NCBI GenBank assembly: GCA_964057225.1
Contig: OZ059896.1
Location: 2,728,001-2,792,000 of the forward strand
Direction: 5' to 3'
DNA: 64,000 nt
From: Auanema rhodensis
Lineage: Eukaryota; Nematoda; Chromadorea; Rhabditida; Rhabditidae
Position 1 is the first letter of the stretch, and each line of letters begins with the position of its first letter. Positions 1-14,000 of the stretch are shown one piece after another. Position numbers and translations under genes: made by a program. The notes under the pieces were generated by a model. That model was not told the DNA's origin, did no database searches, and saw only the letters and a list, made by a program, of their open reading frames with translations.

Positions 1-176
1 AGCATAAATTAAAGTTCACGTAAATTTCAAAGTCATGGTTACCATGAACCAATATCAATAAAAATTTGTTTTTAGACTAATATGGACATGGGGAATCTAA
101 TTTTGAAAACCGCATCTCTTTATCTTTCACGTGAAGCGAGTTACATACCAAGTGCACATAACGTGTACATTTAATT

Positions 177-352
177 AGCATAAATTAAAGTTCACGTAAA
201 TTTCAAAGTCATGGTTACCATGAACCAATATCAATAAAAATTTGTTTTCAGACTAATTTGGACATGGGGAATCTAATTTTGAAATTCGCATCTCTTTATC
301 TTTCACGTGAAGCGAGTTACATACCAAGTGCACATAACGTGTACATTTAATT
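177..352 (+). repeat. Representative 176-bp satellite monomer and its anatomy
   Basis: Internal landmarks, numbered from AGCAT = 1 in the common form: a 6+1+6 inverted repeat CATGGTTACCATG at 34-46; an AATAAA hexamer at 57-62; a T-run at 68-73; a perfect 10-bp palindrome TTCACGTGAA at 126-135; GTGCAC at 152-157; and a second CACGTG at 160-165. A third TCACGT lies at 16-21 of the next monomer, so TCACGT cores recur at 32- and 33-bp spacing across the monomer boundary. This particular copy has the CATAACGTG form, which changes the second CACGTG, and the variant TTTTCAGACTAATTTGG. No clear half-monomer duplication was seen. Confidence 0.9.
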
Positions 353-528
353 AGCATAAATTAAAGTTCACGTAAGTTTCAAAGTCATGGTTACCATGCA
401 CGAATATCAATAAAAATTTGTTTTCAGACTAATTTGGACATGGGGAATCTAATTTTGAAAACCGCATCTCTTTATCTTTCAAGTGAAGCGAGTTACATAC
501 CAAGTGCACATCACGTGTACATTTAATT
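353..528 (+). repeat. Rare-variant monomer, twin of 39589-39764
   Basis: This monomer carries an unusual combination: CGTAAGTTTC, GCACGAATATC, TTTTCAGACTAATTTGG and CAAGTGAAG. The same combination occurs at 39589-39764 with one difference seen (CATCACG here, CATAACG there). GCACGAAT was noticed nowhere else. The pair indicates copying over about 39 kb within the array. Confidence 0.75.
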
Positions 529-3500
529 AGCATAAATTAAAGTTCACGTAAATTTCAAAGTCATGGTTACCATGAACCAATATCAATAAAAATTTGTTTT
601 GAAACTAATATGGACATGGGGAATCTAATTTTGAAAACCGCATCTCTTTATCTTTCACGTGAAGCGAGTTACATACCTAGTGCACATCACGTGTACATTT
701 AATTAGCATAAATTAAAGTTCACGTAAATTTCAAAGTCATGGTTACCATGAACCAATATCAATAAAAATTTGTTTTTAGACTAATATGGACATGGGGAAT
801 CTAATTTTGAAAATCGCATCTCTTTATCTTTCACGTGAAGCGAGTTACATACCAAGTGCACATCACGTGTACATTTAATTAGCATAAATTAAAGTTCACG
901 TAAATTTCAAAGTCATGGTTACCATACACCAATATTAATAAAAATTTGTTTTTAGACTAATATGGACATGGGGAATCTAATTTTGAAAACCGCATCTCTT
1001 TATCTTTCACGTGAAGCGAGTTACATACCAAGTGCACATCACGTGTACATTTAATTAGCATAAATTAAAGTTCACGTAAATTTCAAAGTCATGGTTACCA
1101 TGAACCAATATCAATAAAAATTTGTTTTTAGACTAATATGGACATGGGGAATCTAATTTTGAAAACCGCATCTCTTTATCTTTCACGTGAAGCGAGTTAC
1201 ATACCAAGTGCACATCACGTGTACATTTAATTAGCATAAATTAAAGTTCACGTAAATTTCAAAGTCATGGTTACCATGAACCAATATCAATAAAAATTTG
1301 TTTTTAGACTAATATGGACATAGGAAACTAATTTTGAAAACCGCATCTCTTTATCTTTCACGTGAAGCGAGTTACATACCAAGTGCACATCACGTGTACA
1401 TTTAATTAGCATAAATTAAAGTTCACGTAAATTTCAAAGTCATGGTTACCATGAACCAATATCAATAAAAATTTGTTTTTAGACTAATATGGACATGGGG
1501 AATCTAATTTTGAAAATCGCATCTCTTTATCTTTCACGTGAAGCGAGTTACATACCAAGTGCACATCACGTGTACATTTAATTAGCATAAATTAAAGTTC
1601 ACGTAAATTTCAAAGTCATGGTTACCATGAACCAATATCAATAACAATTTGTTTTTAGACTAATATGGACATGGGGAATCTAATTTTGAAAACCGCATCT
1701 CTTTATCTTTCACGTGAAGCGAGTTACATACCAAGTGCACATCACGTGTACATTTAATTAGCATAAATTAAAGTTCACGTAAATTTCAAAGTCATGGTTA
1801 CCATGAACCAATATCAATAAAAATTTGTTTTTAGACTAATATGGACATGGGGAATCTAATTTTGAAAACCGCATCTCTTTATCTTTCACGTGAAGCGAGT
1901 TACATACCAAGTGCACATCACGTGTACATTTAATTAGCATAAATTAAAGTTCACGTAAATTTCAAAGTCATGGTTACCATGAACCAATATCAATAAAAAT
2001 TTGTTTTTAGACTAATATGGACATGGGGAATCTAATTTTGAAAACCGCATCTCTTTATCTTTCACGTGAAGCGAGTTACATACCAAGTGCACATCACGTG
2101 TACATTTAATTAGCATAAATTAAAGTTCACGTAAATTTCAAAGTCATGGTTACCATGCACCAATATTAATAAAAATTTGTTTTTAGACTAATATGGACAT
2201 GGGGAATCTAATTTTGAAAACCGCATCTCTTTATCTTTCACGTGAAGCGAGTTACATACCAAGTGCACATCACGTGTACATTTAATTAGCATAAATTAAA
2301 GTTCACGTAAATTTCAAAGTCATGGTTACCATGAACCAATATCAATAAAAATTTGTTTTTAAACTAATATGGACATGGGGAATCTAATTTTGAAAACCGC
2401 ATCTCTTTATCTTTCACGTGAAGCGAGTTACATACCAAGTGCACATAACGTGTACATTTAATAAGCATAAATTAAAGTTCACGTAAATTTCAAAGTCATG
2501 GTTACCATGCACCAATATCAATAAAAATTTGTTTTTAGACTAATATGGACATGGAGAATCTAATTTTGAAAACCGCATCTCTTTATCTTTCACGTGAAGC
2601 GAGTTACATACCAAGTGCACATCACGTGTACACTTAATTAGCATAAATTAAAGTTCACGTAAATTTCAAAGTCATGGTTACCATGAACCAATATCAATAA
2701 AAATTTGTTTTTAGACTAATATGGACATGGGGAATCTAATTTTGAAAACCGCATCTCTTTATCTTTCACGTGAAGCGAGTTACATACCAAGTGCACATCA
2801 CGTGTACATTTAATTAGCATGAATTAAAGTTCACGTAAATTTCAAAGTCATGGTTACCATGCACCAATATTAATAAAAATTTGTTTTTAGACTAATATGG
2901 ACATGGGGAATCTAATTTTGAAAACCGCATCTCTTTATCTTTCACGTGAAGCGAGTTACATACCAAGTGCACATCACGTGTACATTTAATTAGCATAAAT
3001 TAAAGTTCACGTAAATTTCAAAGTCATGGTTACCATGAACCAATATCAATAAAAATTTGTTTTTAGACTAATATGGACATGGGGAATCTAATTTTGAAAA
3101 TCGCATCTCTTTATCTTTCACGTGAAGCGAGTTACATACCAAGTGCACATCACGTGTACATTTAATTAGCATAAATTAAAGTTCACGTAAATTTCAAAGT
3201 CATGGTTACCATGAACCAATATCAATAAAAATTTGTTTTTAGACTAATATGGACATGGGGAATCTAATTTTGAAAACCGCATCTCTTTATCTTTCACGTG
3301 AAGCGAGTTACATACCAAGTGCACATCACGTGTACATTTAATTAGCATAAATTAAAGTTCACGTAAATTTCAAAGTCATGGTTACCATGAACCAATATCA
3401 ATAAAAATTTGTTTTCAGACTAATTTGGACATGGGGAATCTAATTTTGAAAACCGCATCTCTTTATCTTTCAAGTGAAGCGAGTTACATACCAAGTGCAC

Positions 3501-6158
3501 ATCACGTGTACATTTAATTAGCATAAATTAAAGTTCACGTAAATTTCAAAGTCATGGTTACCATGAACCAATATCGATAAAAATTTGTTTTTAAACTAAT
3601 ATGGACATGGGGAATCTAATTTTGAAAACCGCATCTCTTTATCTTTCACGTGAAGCGAGTTACATACCAAGTGCACATCACGTGTACATTTAATTAGCAT
3701 AAATTAAAGTTCACGTAAATTTCAAAGTCATGGTTACCATGCACCAATATCAATAAAAATTTGTTTTTAGACTAATATGGACATGGAGAATCTAATTTTG
3801 AAAACCGCATCTCTTTATCTTTCACGTGAAGCGAGTTACATACCAAGTGCACATCACGTGTACACTTAATTAGCATAAATTAAAGTTCACGTAAATTTCA
3901 AAGTCATGGTTACCATGCACCAATATCAATAAAAATTTGTTTTTAGACTAATATGGACATGGGGAATCTAATTTTGAAAACCGCATCTCTTTATCTTTCA
4001 AGTGAAGCGAGTTACATACCAAGTGCACATCACGTGTACACTTAATTAGCATAAATTAAAGTTCACGTAAGTTTCAAAGTCATGGTTACCATGCACCAAT
4101 ATCAATAAAAATTTGTTTTTAGACTAATATGGACATGGGGAATCTAATTTTGAAAACCGCATCTCTTTATCTTTCAAGTGAAGCGAGTTACATACCAAGT
4201 GCACATCACGTGTACATTTAATTAGCATAAATTAAAGTTCACGTAAATTTCAAAGTCATGGTTACCATGCACCAATATCAATAAAAATTTTTTTTAGACT
4301 AATATGGACATGGAGAATCTAATTTTGAAAACCGCATCTCTTTATCTTTCACGTGAAGCGAGTTACATACCAAGTGCACATCACGTGTACATTTAATTAG
4401 CATAAATTAAAGTTCACGTAAATTTCAAAGTCATGGTTACCATGCACCAATATCAATAAAAATTTGTTTTTAGACTAATATGAACATGGGGAATCTAATT
4501 TTGAAAACCGCATCTCTTTATCTTTCACGTGAAGCGAGTTACATACCAAGTGCACATAACGTGTACATTTAAATAGCATAAATTAAAGTTCACGTAAATT
4601 TCAAAGTCATGGTTACCATGCACCAATATCAATAAAAATTTGTTTTTAGACTAATATGGACATGGGGAATCTAATTTTGAAAACCGCATCTCTTTATCTT
4701 TCACGTGAAGCGAGTTACATACCAAGTGCACATCACGTGTACATTTAATTAGCATAAATTAAAGTTCACGTAAATTTCAAAGTCATGGTTACCATGAACC
4801 AATATCAATAAAAATTTGTTTTCAGACTAATTTGGACATGGGGAATCTAATTTTGAAAACCGCATCTCTTTATCTTTCACGTGAAGCGAGTTACATACCT
4901 AGTGCACATCACGTGTACATTTAATTAGCATAAATTAAAGTTCACGTAAATTTCAAAGTCATGGTTACCATGAACCAATATCAATAAAAATTTCTTTTTA
5001 GACTAATATGGACATGGGGAATCTAATTTTGAAAACCGCATCTCTTTATCTTTCACGTGAAGCGAGTTACATACCTAGTGCACATCACGTGTACATTTAA
5101 TTAGCATAAATTAAAGTTCACGTAAATTTCAAAGTCATGGTTACCATGAACCAATATCAATAAAAATTTCTTTTTAGACTAATATGGACATGGGGAATCT
5201 AATTTTGAAAATCGCATCTCTTTATCTTTCACGTGAAGCGAGTTACATACCAAGTGCACATCACGTGTACATTTAATTAGCATAAATTAAAGTTCACGTA
5301 AATTTAAAAGTCATGGTTACCATGAACCAATATCAATAAAAATTTGTGTTTAGACTAATATGGACATGGGGAATCTAATTTTGAAAACCGCATCTCTTTA
5401 TCTTTCACGTGAAGCGAGTTACATACCAAGTGCACATCACGTGTACATTTAATTAGCATAAAGTAAAGTTCACGTAAATTTCAAAGTCATGGTTACCATG
5501 CACCAATATTAATAAAAATTTGTTTTTAGACTAATATGGACATGGGGAATCTAATTTTGAAAACCGCATCTCTTTATCTTTCACGTGAAGCGAGTTACAT
5601 ACCAAGTGCACATCACGTGTACATTTAATTAGCATAAATTAAAGTTCACGTAAATTTCAAAGTCATGGTTACCATGCACCAATATCAATAAAAATTTGTT
5701 TTTAGACTAATATGGACATGGAGAATCTAATTTTGAAAACCGCATCTCTTTATCTTTCACGTGAAGCGAGTTACATACCAAGTGCACATCACGTGTACAT
5801 TTAATTAGCATAAATTAAAGTTCACGTAAATTTCAAAGTCATGGTTACCATGCACCAATATCAATAAAAATTTGTTTTTAGACTAATATGGACATGGGGA
5901 ATCTAATTTTGAAAACCGCATCTCTTTATCTTTCACGTGAAGCGAGTTACATACCAAGTGCACATCACGTGTACACTTAATTAGCATAAATTAAAGTTCA
6001 CGTAAATTTCAAAGTCATGGTTACCATGCACCAATATCAATAAAAATTTGTTTTTAGACTAATATGGACATGGGGAATCTAATTTTGAAAACCGCATCTC
6101 TTTATCTTTCACGTGAAGCGAGTTACATACCAAGTGCACATCACGTGTACATTTAATT

Positions 6159-7566
6159 AGCATAAATTAAAGTTCACGTAAATTTCAAAGTCATGGTTAC
6201 CATGCACCAATATCAATAAAAATTTGTTTTTAGACTAATATGAACATGGGGAATCTAATTTTAAAAACCGCATCTCTTTATCTTTCACGTGAAGCGAGTT
6301 ACATACCAAGTGCACATAACGTGTACATTTAATTAGCATAAATTAAAGTTCACGTAAATTTCAAAGTCATGGTTACCATGCACCAATATCAATAAAAATT
6401 TGTTTTTAGACTAATATGGACATGGAGAATCTAATTTTGAAAACCGCATCTCTTTATCTTTCACGTGAAGCGAGTTACATACCAAGTGCACATCACGTGT
6501 ACATTTAATTAGCATAAATTAAAGTTCACGTAAATTTCAAAGTCATGGTTACCATGCACCAATATTAATAAAAATTTGTTTTTAAACTAATATGGACATG
6601 GGGAATCTAATTTTGAAAACCGCATCTCTTTATCTTTCACGTGAAGCGAGTTACATACCAAGTGCACATCACGTGTACATTTAATTAGCATAAATTAAAG
6701 TTCACGTAAATTTCAAAGTCATGGTTACCATGAACCAATATCAATAAAAGTTTGTTTTTAGACTAATATGGACATGGGGAATCTAATTTTGAAAATCGCA
6801 TCTCTTTATCTTTCACATGAAGCGAGTTACATACCAAGTGCACATCACGTGTACATTTAATTAGCATAAATTAAAGTTCACGTAAATTTCAAAGTCATGG
6901 TTACCATGAACCAATATCAATAAAAATTTGTTTTTAGACTAATATGGACATGGGGAATCTAATTTTGAAAAACGCATCTCTTTATCTTACACGTGAAGCG
7001 AGTTACATACCAAGTGCACATCACGTGTACATTTAATTAGCATAAATTAAAGTTCACGTAAATTTCAAAGTCATGGTTACCATGCACCAATATTAATAAA
7101 AATTTGTTTTTAGACTAATATGGACATGGGGAATCTAATTTTGAAAACCGCATCTCTTTATCTTTCACGTGAAGCGAGTTACATACCAAGTGCACATCAC
7201 GTGTACATTTAATTAGCATAAATTAAAGTTCACGTAAATTTCAAAGTCATGGTTACCATGCACCAATATCAATAAAAATTTGTTTTTAGACTAATATGGA
7301 CATGGAGAATCTAATTTTGAAAACCGCATCTCTTTATCTTTCACGTGAAGCGAGTTACATACCAAGTGCACATCACGTGTACATTTAATTAGCATAAATT
7401 AAAGTTCACGTAAATTTCAAAGTCATGGTTACCATGCACCAATATCAATAAAAATTTGTTTTTAGACTAATATGGACATGGAGAATCTAATTTTGAAAAC
7501 CGCATCTCTTTATCTTTCACGTGAAGCGAGTTACATACCAAGTGCACATCACGTGTACATTTAATT
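6159..7566 (+). repeat. Eight-monomer higher-order block, copy 1
   Basis: The order of diagnostic variants over eight monomers is: TATGAACATG; CATGGAGA; TATTAAT with AAACT; AATCGC; AAACGCATC with CTTACACG; TATTAAT; CATGGAGA; CATGGAGA. The same order recurs exactly 3520 bp (20 monomers) downstream at 9679-11086. Private differences in this copy are TTTTAAAAACC near 6261, ATAAAAGTTTG near 6750 and CACATGAAG near 6825. The flanking monomers do not match, so the block ends are real. Confidence 0.75.
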
Positions 7567-9678
7567 AGCATAAATTAAAGTTCATGTAAATTTCAAAGTC
7601 ATGGTTACCATGCACCAATATCAATAAAAATTTGTTTTTAGACTAATATGGACATGGGGAATCTAATTTTGAAAACCGCATCTCTTTATCTTTCACGTGA
7701 AGCGAGTTACATACCAAGTGCACATCACGTGTACACTTAATTAGCATAAATTAAAGTTCACGTAAATTTCAAAGTCATGGTTACCATGCACCAATATCAA
7801 TAAAAATTTGTTTTTAGACTAATATGGACATGGGGAATCTAATTTTGAAAACCGCATCTCTTTATCTTTCAAGTGAAGCGAGTTACATACCAAGTGCACA
7901 TCACGTGTACATTTAATTAGCATAAATTAAAGTTCACGTAAATTTCAAAGTCATGGTTACCATGCACCAATATCAATAAAAATTTGTTTTTAGACTAATA
8001 TGAACATGGGGAATCTAATTTTGAAAACCGCATCTCTTTATCTTTCACGTGAAGCGAGTTACATACCAAGTGCACATAACGTGTACATTTAATTAGCATA
8101 AATTAAAGTTCACGTAAATTTCAAAGTCATGGTTACCATGAACCAATATCAATGAAAATTTGTTTTCAGACTAATTTGGACATGGGGAATCTAATTTTGA
8201 GATTCGCATCTCTTTATCTTTCAAGTGAAGCGAGTTACATACCAAGTGCACATCACGTGTACATTTAATTAGCATAAATTAAAGTTCACGTAAATTTCAA
8301 AGTCATGGTTACCATGAACCAATATCAATAAAAATTTGTTTTTAAACTAATATGGAAATGGGGAATCTAATTTTTAAAACCGCATCTCTTTATCTTTCAC
8401 GTGAAGCGAGTTACATACCAAGTGCACATCACGTGTACATTTAATTAGCATAAATTAAAGTTCACGTAAATTTCAAAGTCATGGTTACCATGCACCAATA
8501 TCAATAAAAATTTGTTTTTAGACTAATATGGACATGGAGAATCTAATTTTGAAAACCGCATCTCTTTATCTTTCACGTGAATCGAGTTACATACCAAGTG
8601 CACATCACGTGTACATTTAATTAGCATAAATTAAAGTTCACGTAAATTTCAAAGTCATGGTTACCATGCACCAATATCAATAAAAATTTGTTTTTAGACT
8701 AATATGGACATGGGGAATCTAATTTTGAAAACCGCATCTCTTTATCTTTCACGTGAAGCGAGTTACATACCAAGTGCACATCACGTGTACACTTAATTAG
8801 CATAAATTAAAGTTCACGTAAATTTCAAAGTCATGGTTACCATGCACCAATATCAATAAAAATTTGTTTTTAGACTAATATGAACATGGGGAATCTAATT
8901 TTGAAAACCGCATCTCTTTATCTTTCAAGTGAAGCGAGTTACATACCAAGTGCACATCACGTGTACATTTAATTAGCATAAATTAAAGTTCACGTAAATT
9001 TCAAAGTCATGGTTACCATGCACCAATATCAATAAAAATTTGTTTTTAGACTAATATGGACATGGGGAATCTAATTTTGAAAACCGCATCTCTTTATCTT
9101 TCACGTGAAGCGAGTTACATACCAAGTGCACATCACGTGTACATTTAATTAGCATAAATTAAAGTTCACGTAAATTTCAAAGTCATGGTTACCATGCACC
9201 AATATCAATAAAAATTTGTTTTTAGACTAATATGAACATGGGGAATCTAATTTTGAAAACCGCATCTCTTTATCTTTCACGTGAAGCGAGTTACATACCA
9301 AGTGCACATAACGTGTACATTTAATTAGCATAAATTAAAGTTCACGTAAATTTCAAAGTCATGGTTACCATGCACCAATATCAATAAAAATTTGTTTTTA
9401 GACTAATATGGACATGGAGAATCTAATTTTGAAAACCGCATCTCTTTATCTTTCACGTGAAGCGAGTTACATACCAAGTGCACATCACGTGTACATTTAA
9501 TTAGCATAAATTAAAGTTCACGTAAATTTCAAAGTCATGGTTACCATGCACCAATATTAATAAAAATTTGTTTTTAAACTAATATGGACATGGGGAATCT
9601 AATTTTGAAAACCGCATCTCTTTATCTTTCACGTGAAGCGAGTTACATACCAAGTGCACATCACGTGTACATTTAATT

Positions 9679-11086
9679 AGCATAAATTAAAGTTCACGTA
9701 AATTTCAAAGTCATGGTTACCATGCACCAATATCAATAAAAATTTGTTTTTAGACTAATATGAACATGGGGAATCTAATTTTGAAAACCGCATCTCTTTA
9801 TCTTTCACGTGAAGCGAGTTACATACCAAGTGCACATAACGTGTACATTTAATTAGCATAAATTAAAGTTCACGTAAATTTCAAAGTCATGGTTACCATG
9901 CACCAATATCAATAAAAATTTGTTTTTAGACTAATATGGACATGGAGAATCTAATTTTGAAAACCGCATCTCTTTATCTTTCACGTGAAGCGAGTTACAT
10001 ACCAAGTGCACATCACGTGTACATTTAATTAGCATAAATTAAAGTTCACGTAAATTTCAAAGTCATGGTTACCATGCACCAATATTAATAAAAATTTGTT
10101 TTTAAACTAATATGGACATGGGGAATCTAATTTTGAAAACCGCATCTCTTTATCTTTCACGTGAAGCGAGTTACATACCAAGTGCACATCACGTGTACAT
10201 TTAATTAGCATAAATTAAAGTTCACGTAAATTTCAAAGTCATGGTTACCATGAACCAATATCAATAAAAATTTGTTTTTAGACTAATATGGACATGGGGA
10301 ATCTAATTTTGAAAATCGCATCTCTTTATCTTTCACGTGAAGCGAGTTACATACCAAGTGCACATCACGTGTACATTTAATTAGCATAAATTAAAGTTCA
10401 CGTAAATTTCAAAGTCATGGTTACCATGAACCAATATCAATAAAAATTTGTTTTTAGACTAATATGGACATGGGGAATCTAATTTTGAAAAACGCATCTC
10501 TTTATCTTACACGTGAAGCGAGTTACATACCAAGTGCACATCACGTGTACATTTAATTAGCATAAATTAAAGTTCACGTAAATTTCAAAGTCATGGTTAC
10601 CATGCACCAATATTAATAAAAATTTGTTTTTAGACTAATATGGACATGGGGAATCTAATTTTGAAAACCGCATCTCTTTATCTTTCACGTGAAGCGAGTT
10701 ACATACCAAGTGCACATCACGTGTACATTTAATTAGCATAAATTAAAGTTCACGTAAATTTCAAAGTCATGGTTACCATGCACCAATATCAATAAAAATT
10801 TGTTTTTAGACTAATATGGACATGGAGAATCTAATTTTGAAAACCGCATCTCTTTATCTTTCACGTGAAGCGAGTTACATACCAAGTGCACATCACGTGT
10901 ACATTTAATTAGCATAAATTAAAGTTCACGTAAATTTCAAAGTCATGGTTACCATGCACCAATATCAATAAAAATTTGTTTTTAGACTAATATGGACATG
11001 GAGAATCTAATTTTGAAAACCGCATCTCTTTATCTTTCACGTGAAGCGAGTTACATACCAAGTGCACATCACGTGTACATTTAATT
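9679..11086 (+). repeat. Eight-monomer higher-order block, copy 2
   Basis: Same variant order as 6159-7566, including the rare AAACGCATC/CTTACACG monomer. Its first three monomers (TATGAACATG, CATGGAGA, TATTAAT-AAACT) also repeat the three just upstream (9151-9678), so a local 528-bp duplication overlies the 3520-bp one. Confidence 0.75.
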
Positions 11087-14000
11087 AGCATAAATTAAAG
11101 TTCACGTAAATTTCAAAGTCATGGTTACCATGAACCAATATCAATAAAAATTTGTTTTTAAACTAATATGGACATGGGGAATCTAATTTTGAAAACCGCA
11201 TCTCTTTATCTTTCACGTGAAGCGAGTTACATACCTAGTGCACATCACGTGTACATTTAATTAGCATAAATTAAAGTTCACGTAAATTTCAAAGTCATGG
11301 TTACCATGCACCAATATCAATAAAAATTTGTTTTTAGACTAATATGGACATGGGGAATCTAATTTTGAAAACCGCATCTCTTTATCTTTCACGTGAAGCG
11401 AGTTACATACCAAGTGCACATCACGTGTACATTTAATTAGCATAAAGTAAAGTTCACGTAAATTTCAAAGTCATGGTTACCATGCACCAATATCAATAAA
11501 AATTTGTTTTTAGACTAATATGGACATGGGGAATCTAATTTTGAAAATCGCATCTCTTTATCTTTCACGTGAAGCGAGTTACATACCAAGTGCACATCAC
11601 GTGTACATTTAATTAGCATAAATTAAAGTTCACGTAAATTTCAAAGTCATGGTTACCATGAACCAATATCAATAAAAATTTGTTTTTAGACTAATATGGA
11701 CATGGGGAATCTAATTTTGAAAACCGCATCTCTTTATCTTTCACGTGAAGCGAGTTACATACCAAGTGCACATCACGTGTACATTTAATTAGCATAAATT
11801 AAAGTTCACGTAAATTTCAAAGTCATGGTTACCATGCACCAATATTAATAAAAATTTGTTTTTAGACTAATATGGACATGGGGAATCTAATTTTGAAAAC
11901 CGCATCTCTTTATCTTTCACGTGAAGCGAGTTACATACCAAGTGCACATCACGTGTACATTTAATTAGCATAAATTAAAGTTCACGTAAATTTCAAAGTC
12001 ATGGTTACCATGCACCAATATCAATAAAAATTTGTTTTTAGACTAATATGGACATGGAGAATCTAATTTTGAAAACCGCATCTCTTTATCTTTCACGTGA
12101 AGCGAGTTACATACCAAGTGCACATCACGTGTACATTTAATTAGCATAAATTAAAGTTCACGTAAATTTCAAAGTCATGGTTACCATGCACCAATATCAA
12201 TAAAAATTTGTTTTTAGACTAATATGGACATGGGGAATCTAATTTTGAAAACCGCATCTCTTTATCTTTCACGTGAAGCGAGTTACATACCAAGTGCACA
12301 TCACGTGTACACTTAATTAGCATAAATTAAAGTTCACGTAAATTTCAAAGTCATGGTTACCATGCACCAATATCAATAAAAATTTGTTTTTAGACTAATA
12401 TGGACATGGGGAATCTAATTTTGAAAACCGCATCTCTTTATCTTTCAAGTGAAGCGAGTTACATACCAAGTGCACATCACGTGTACATTTAATTAGCATA
12501 AATTAAAGTTCACGTAAATTTCAAAGTCATGGTTACCATGCACCAATATCAATAAAAATTTGTTTTTAGACTAATTTGGACATGGGGAATCTAATTTTGA
12601 AATTCGCATCTCTTTATCTTTCAAGTGAAGCGAGTTACATACCAAGTGCACATCACGTGTACATTTAATTAGCATAAATTAAAGTTCACGTAAATTTCAA
12701 AGTCATGGTTACCATGAACCAATATCAATAAAAATTTGTTTTTAAACTAATATGGACATGGGGAATCTAATTTTGAAAACCGCATCTCTTTATCTTTCAC
12801 GTGAAGCGAGTTACATACCTAGTGCACATCACGTGTACATTTAATTAGCATAAATTAAAGTTCACGTAAATTTCAAAGTCATGGTTACCATGCACCAATA
12901 TCAATAAAAATTTGTTTTTAGACTAATATGGACATGGGGAATCTAATTTTGAAAACCGCATCTCTTTATCTTTCACGTGAAGCGAGTTACATACCAAGTG
13001 CACATCACGTGTACATTTAATTAGCATAAAGTAAAGTTCACGTAAATTTCAAAGTCATGGTTACCATGCACCAATATCAATAAAAATTTGTTTTTAGACT
13101 AATATGGACATGGGGAATCTAATTTTGAAAATCGCATCTCTTTATCTTTCACGTGAAGCGAGTTACATACCAAGTGCACATCACGTGTACATTTAATTAG
13201 CATAAATTAAAGTTCACGTAAATTTCAAAGTCATGGTTACCATGAACCAATATCAATAAAAATTTGTTTTTAGACTAATATGGACATGGGGAATCTAATT
13301 TTGAAAACCGCATCTCTTTATCTTTCACGTGAAGCGAGTTACATACCAAGTGCACATCACGTGTACATTTAATTAGCATAAATTAAAGTTCACGTAAATT
13401 TCAAAGTCATGGTTACCATGCACCAATATTAATAAAAATTTGTTTTTAGACTAATATGGACATGGGGAATCTAATTTTGAAAACCGCATCTCTTTATCTT
13501 TCACGTGAAGCGAGTTACATACCAAGTGCACATCACGTGTACATTTAATTAGCATAAATTAAAGTTCACGTAAATTTCAAAGTCATGGTTACCATGCACC
13601 AATATCAATAAAAATTTGTTTTTAGACTAATATGGACATGGGGAATCTAATTTTGAAAACCGCATCTCTTTATCTTTCACGTGAAGCGAGTTACATACCA
13701 AGTGCACATCACGTGTACATTTAATTAGCATAAAGTAAAGTTCACGTAAATTTCAAAGTCATGGTTACCATGCACCAATATCAATAAAAATTTGTTTTTA
13801 GACTAATATGGACATGGGGAATCTAATTTTGAAAATCGCATCTCTTTATCTTTCACGTGAAGCGAGTTACATACCAAGTGCACATCACGTGTACATTTAA
13901 TTAGCATAAATTAAAGTTCACGTAAATTTCAAAGTCATGGTTACCATGAACCAATATCAATAAAAATTTGTTTTTAGACTAATATGGACATGGGGAATCT

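Noticed and set aside
111-145. CENP-B box in the satellite
   Set aside because: I looked for the TTCG....A..CGGG pattern on both strands around the CCGCATC and GAAGCGAG segments and found no acceptable match.
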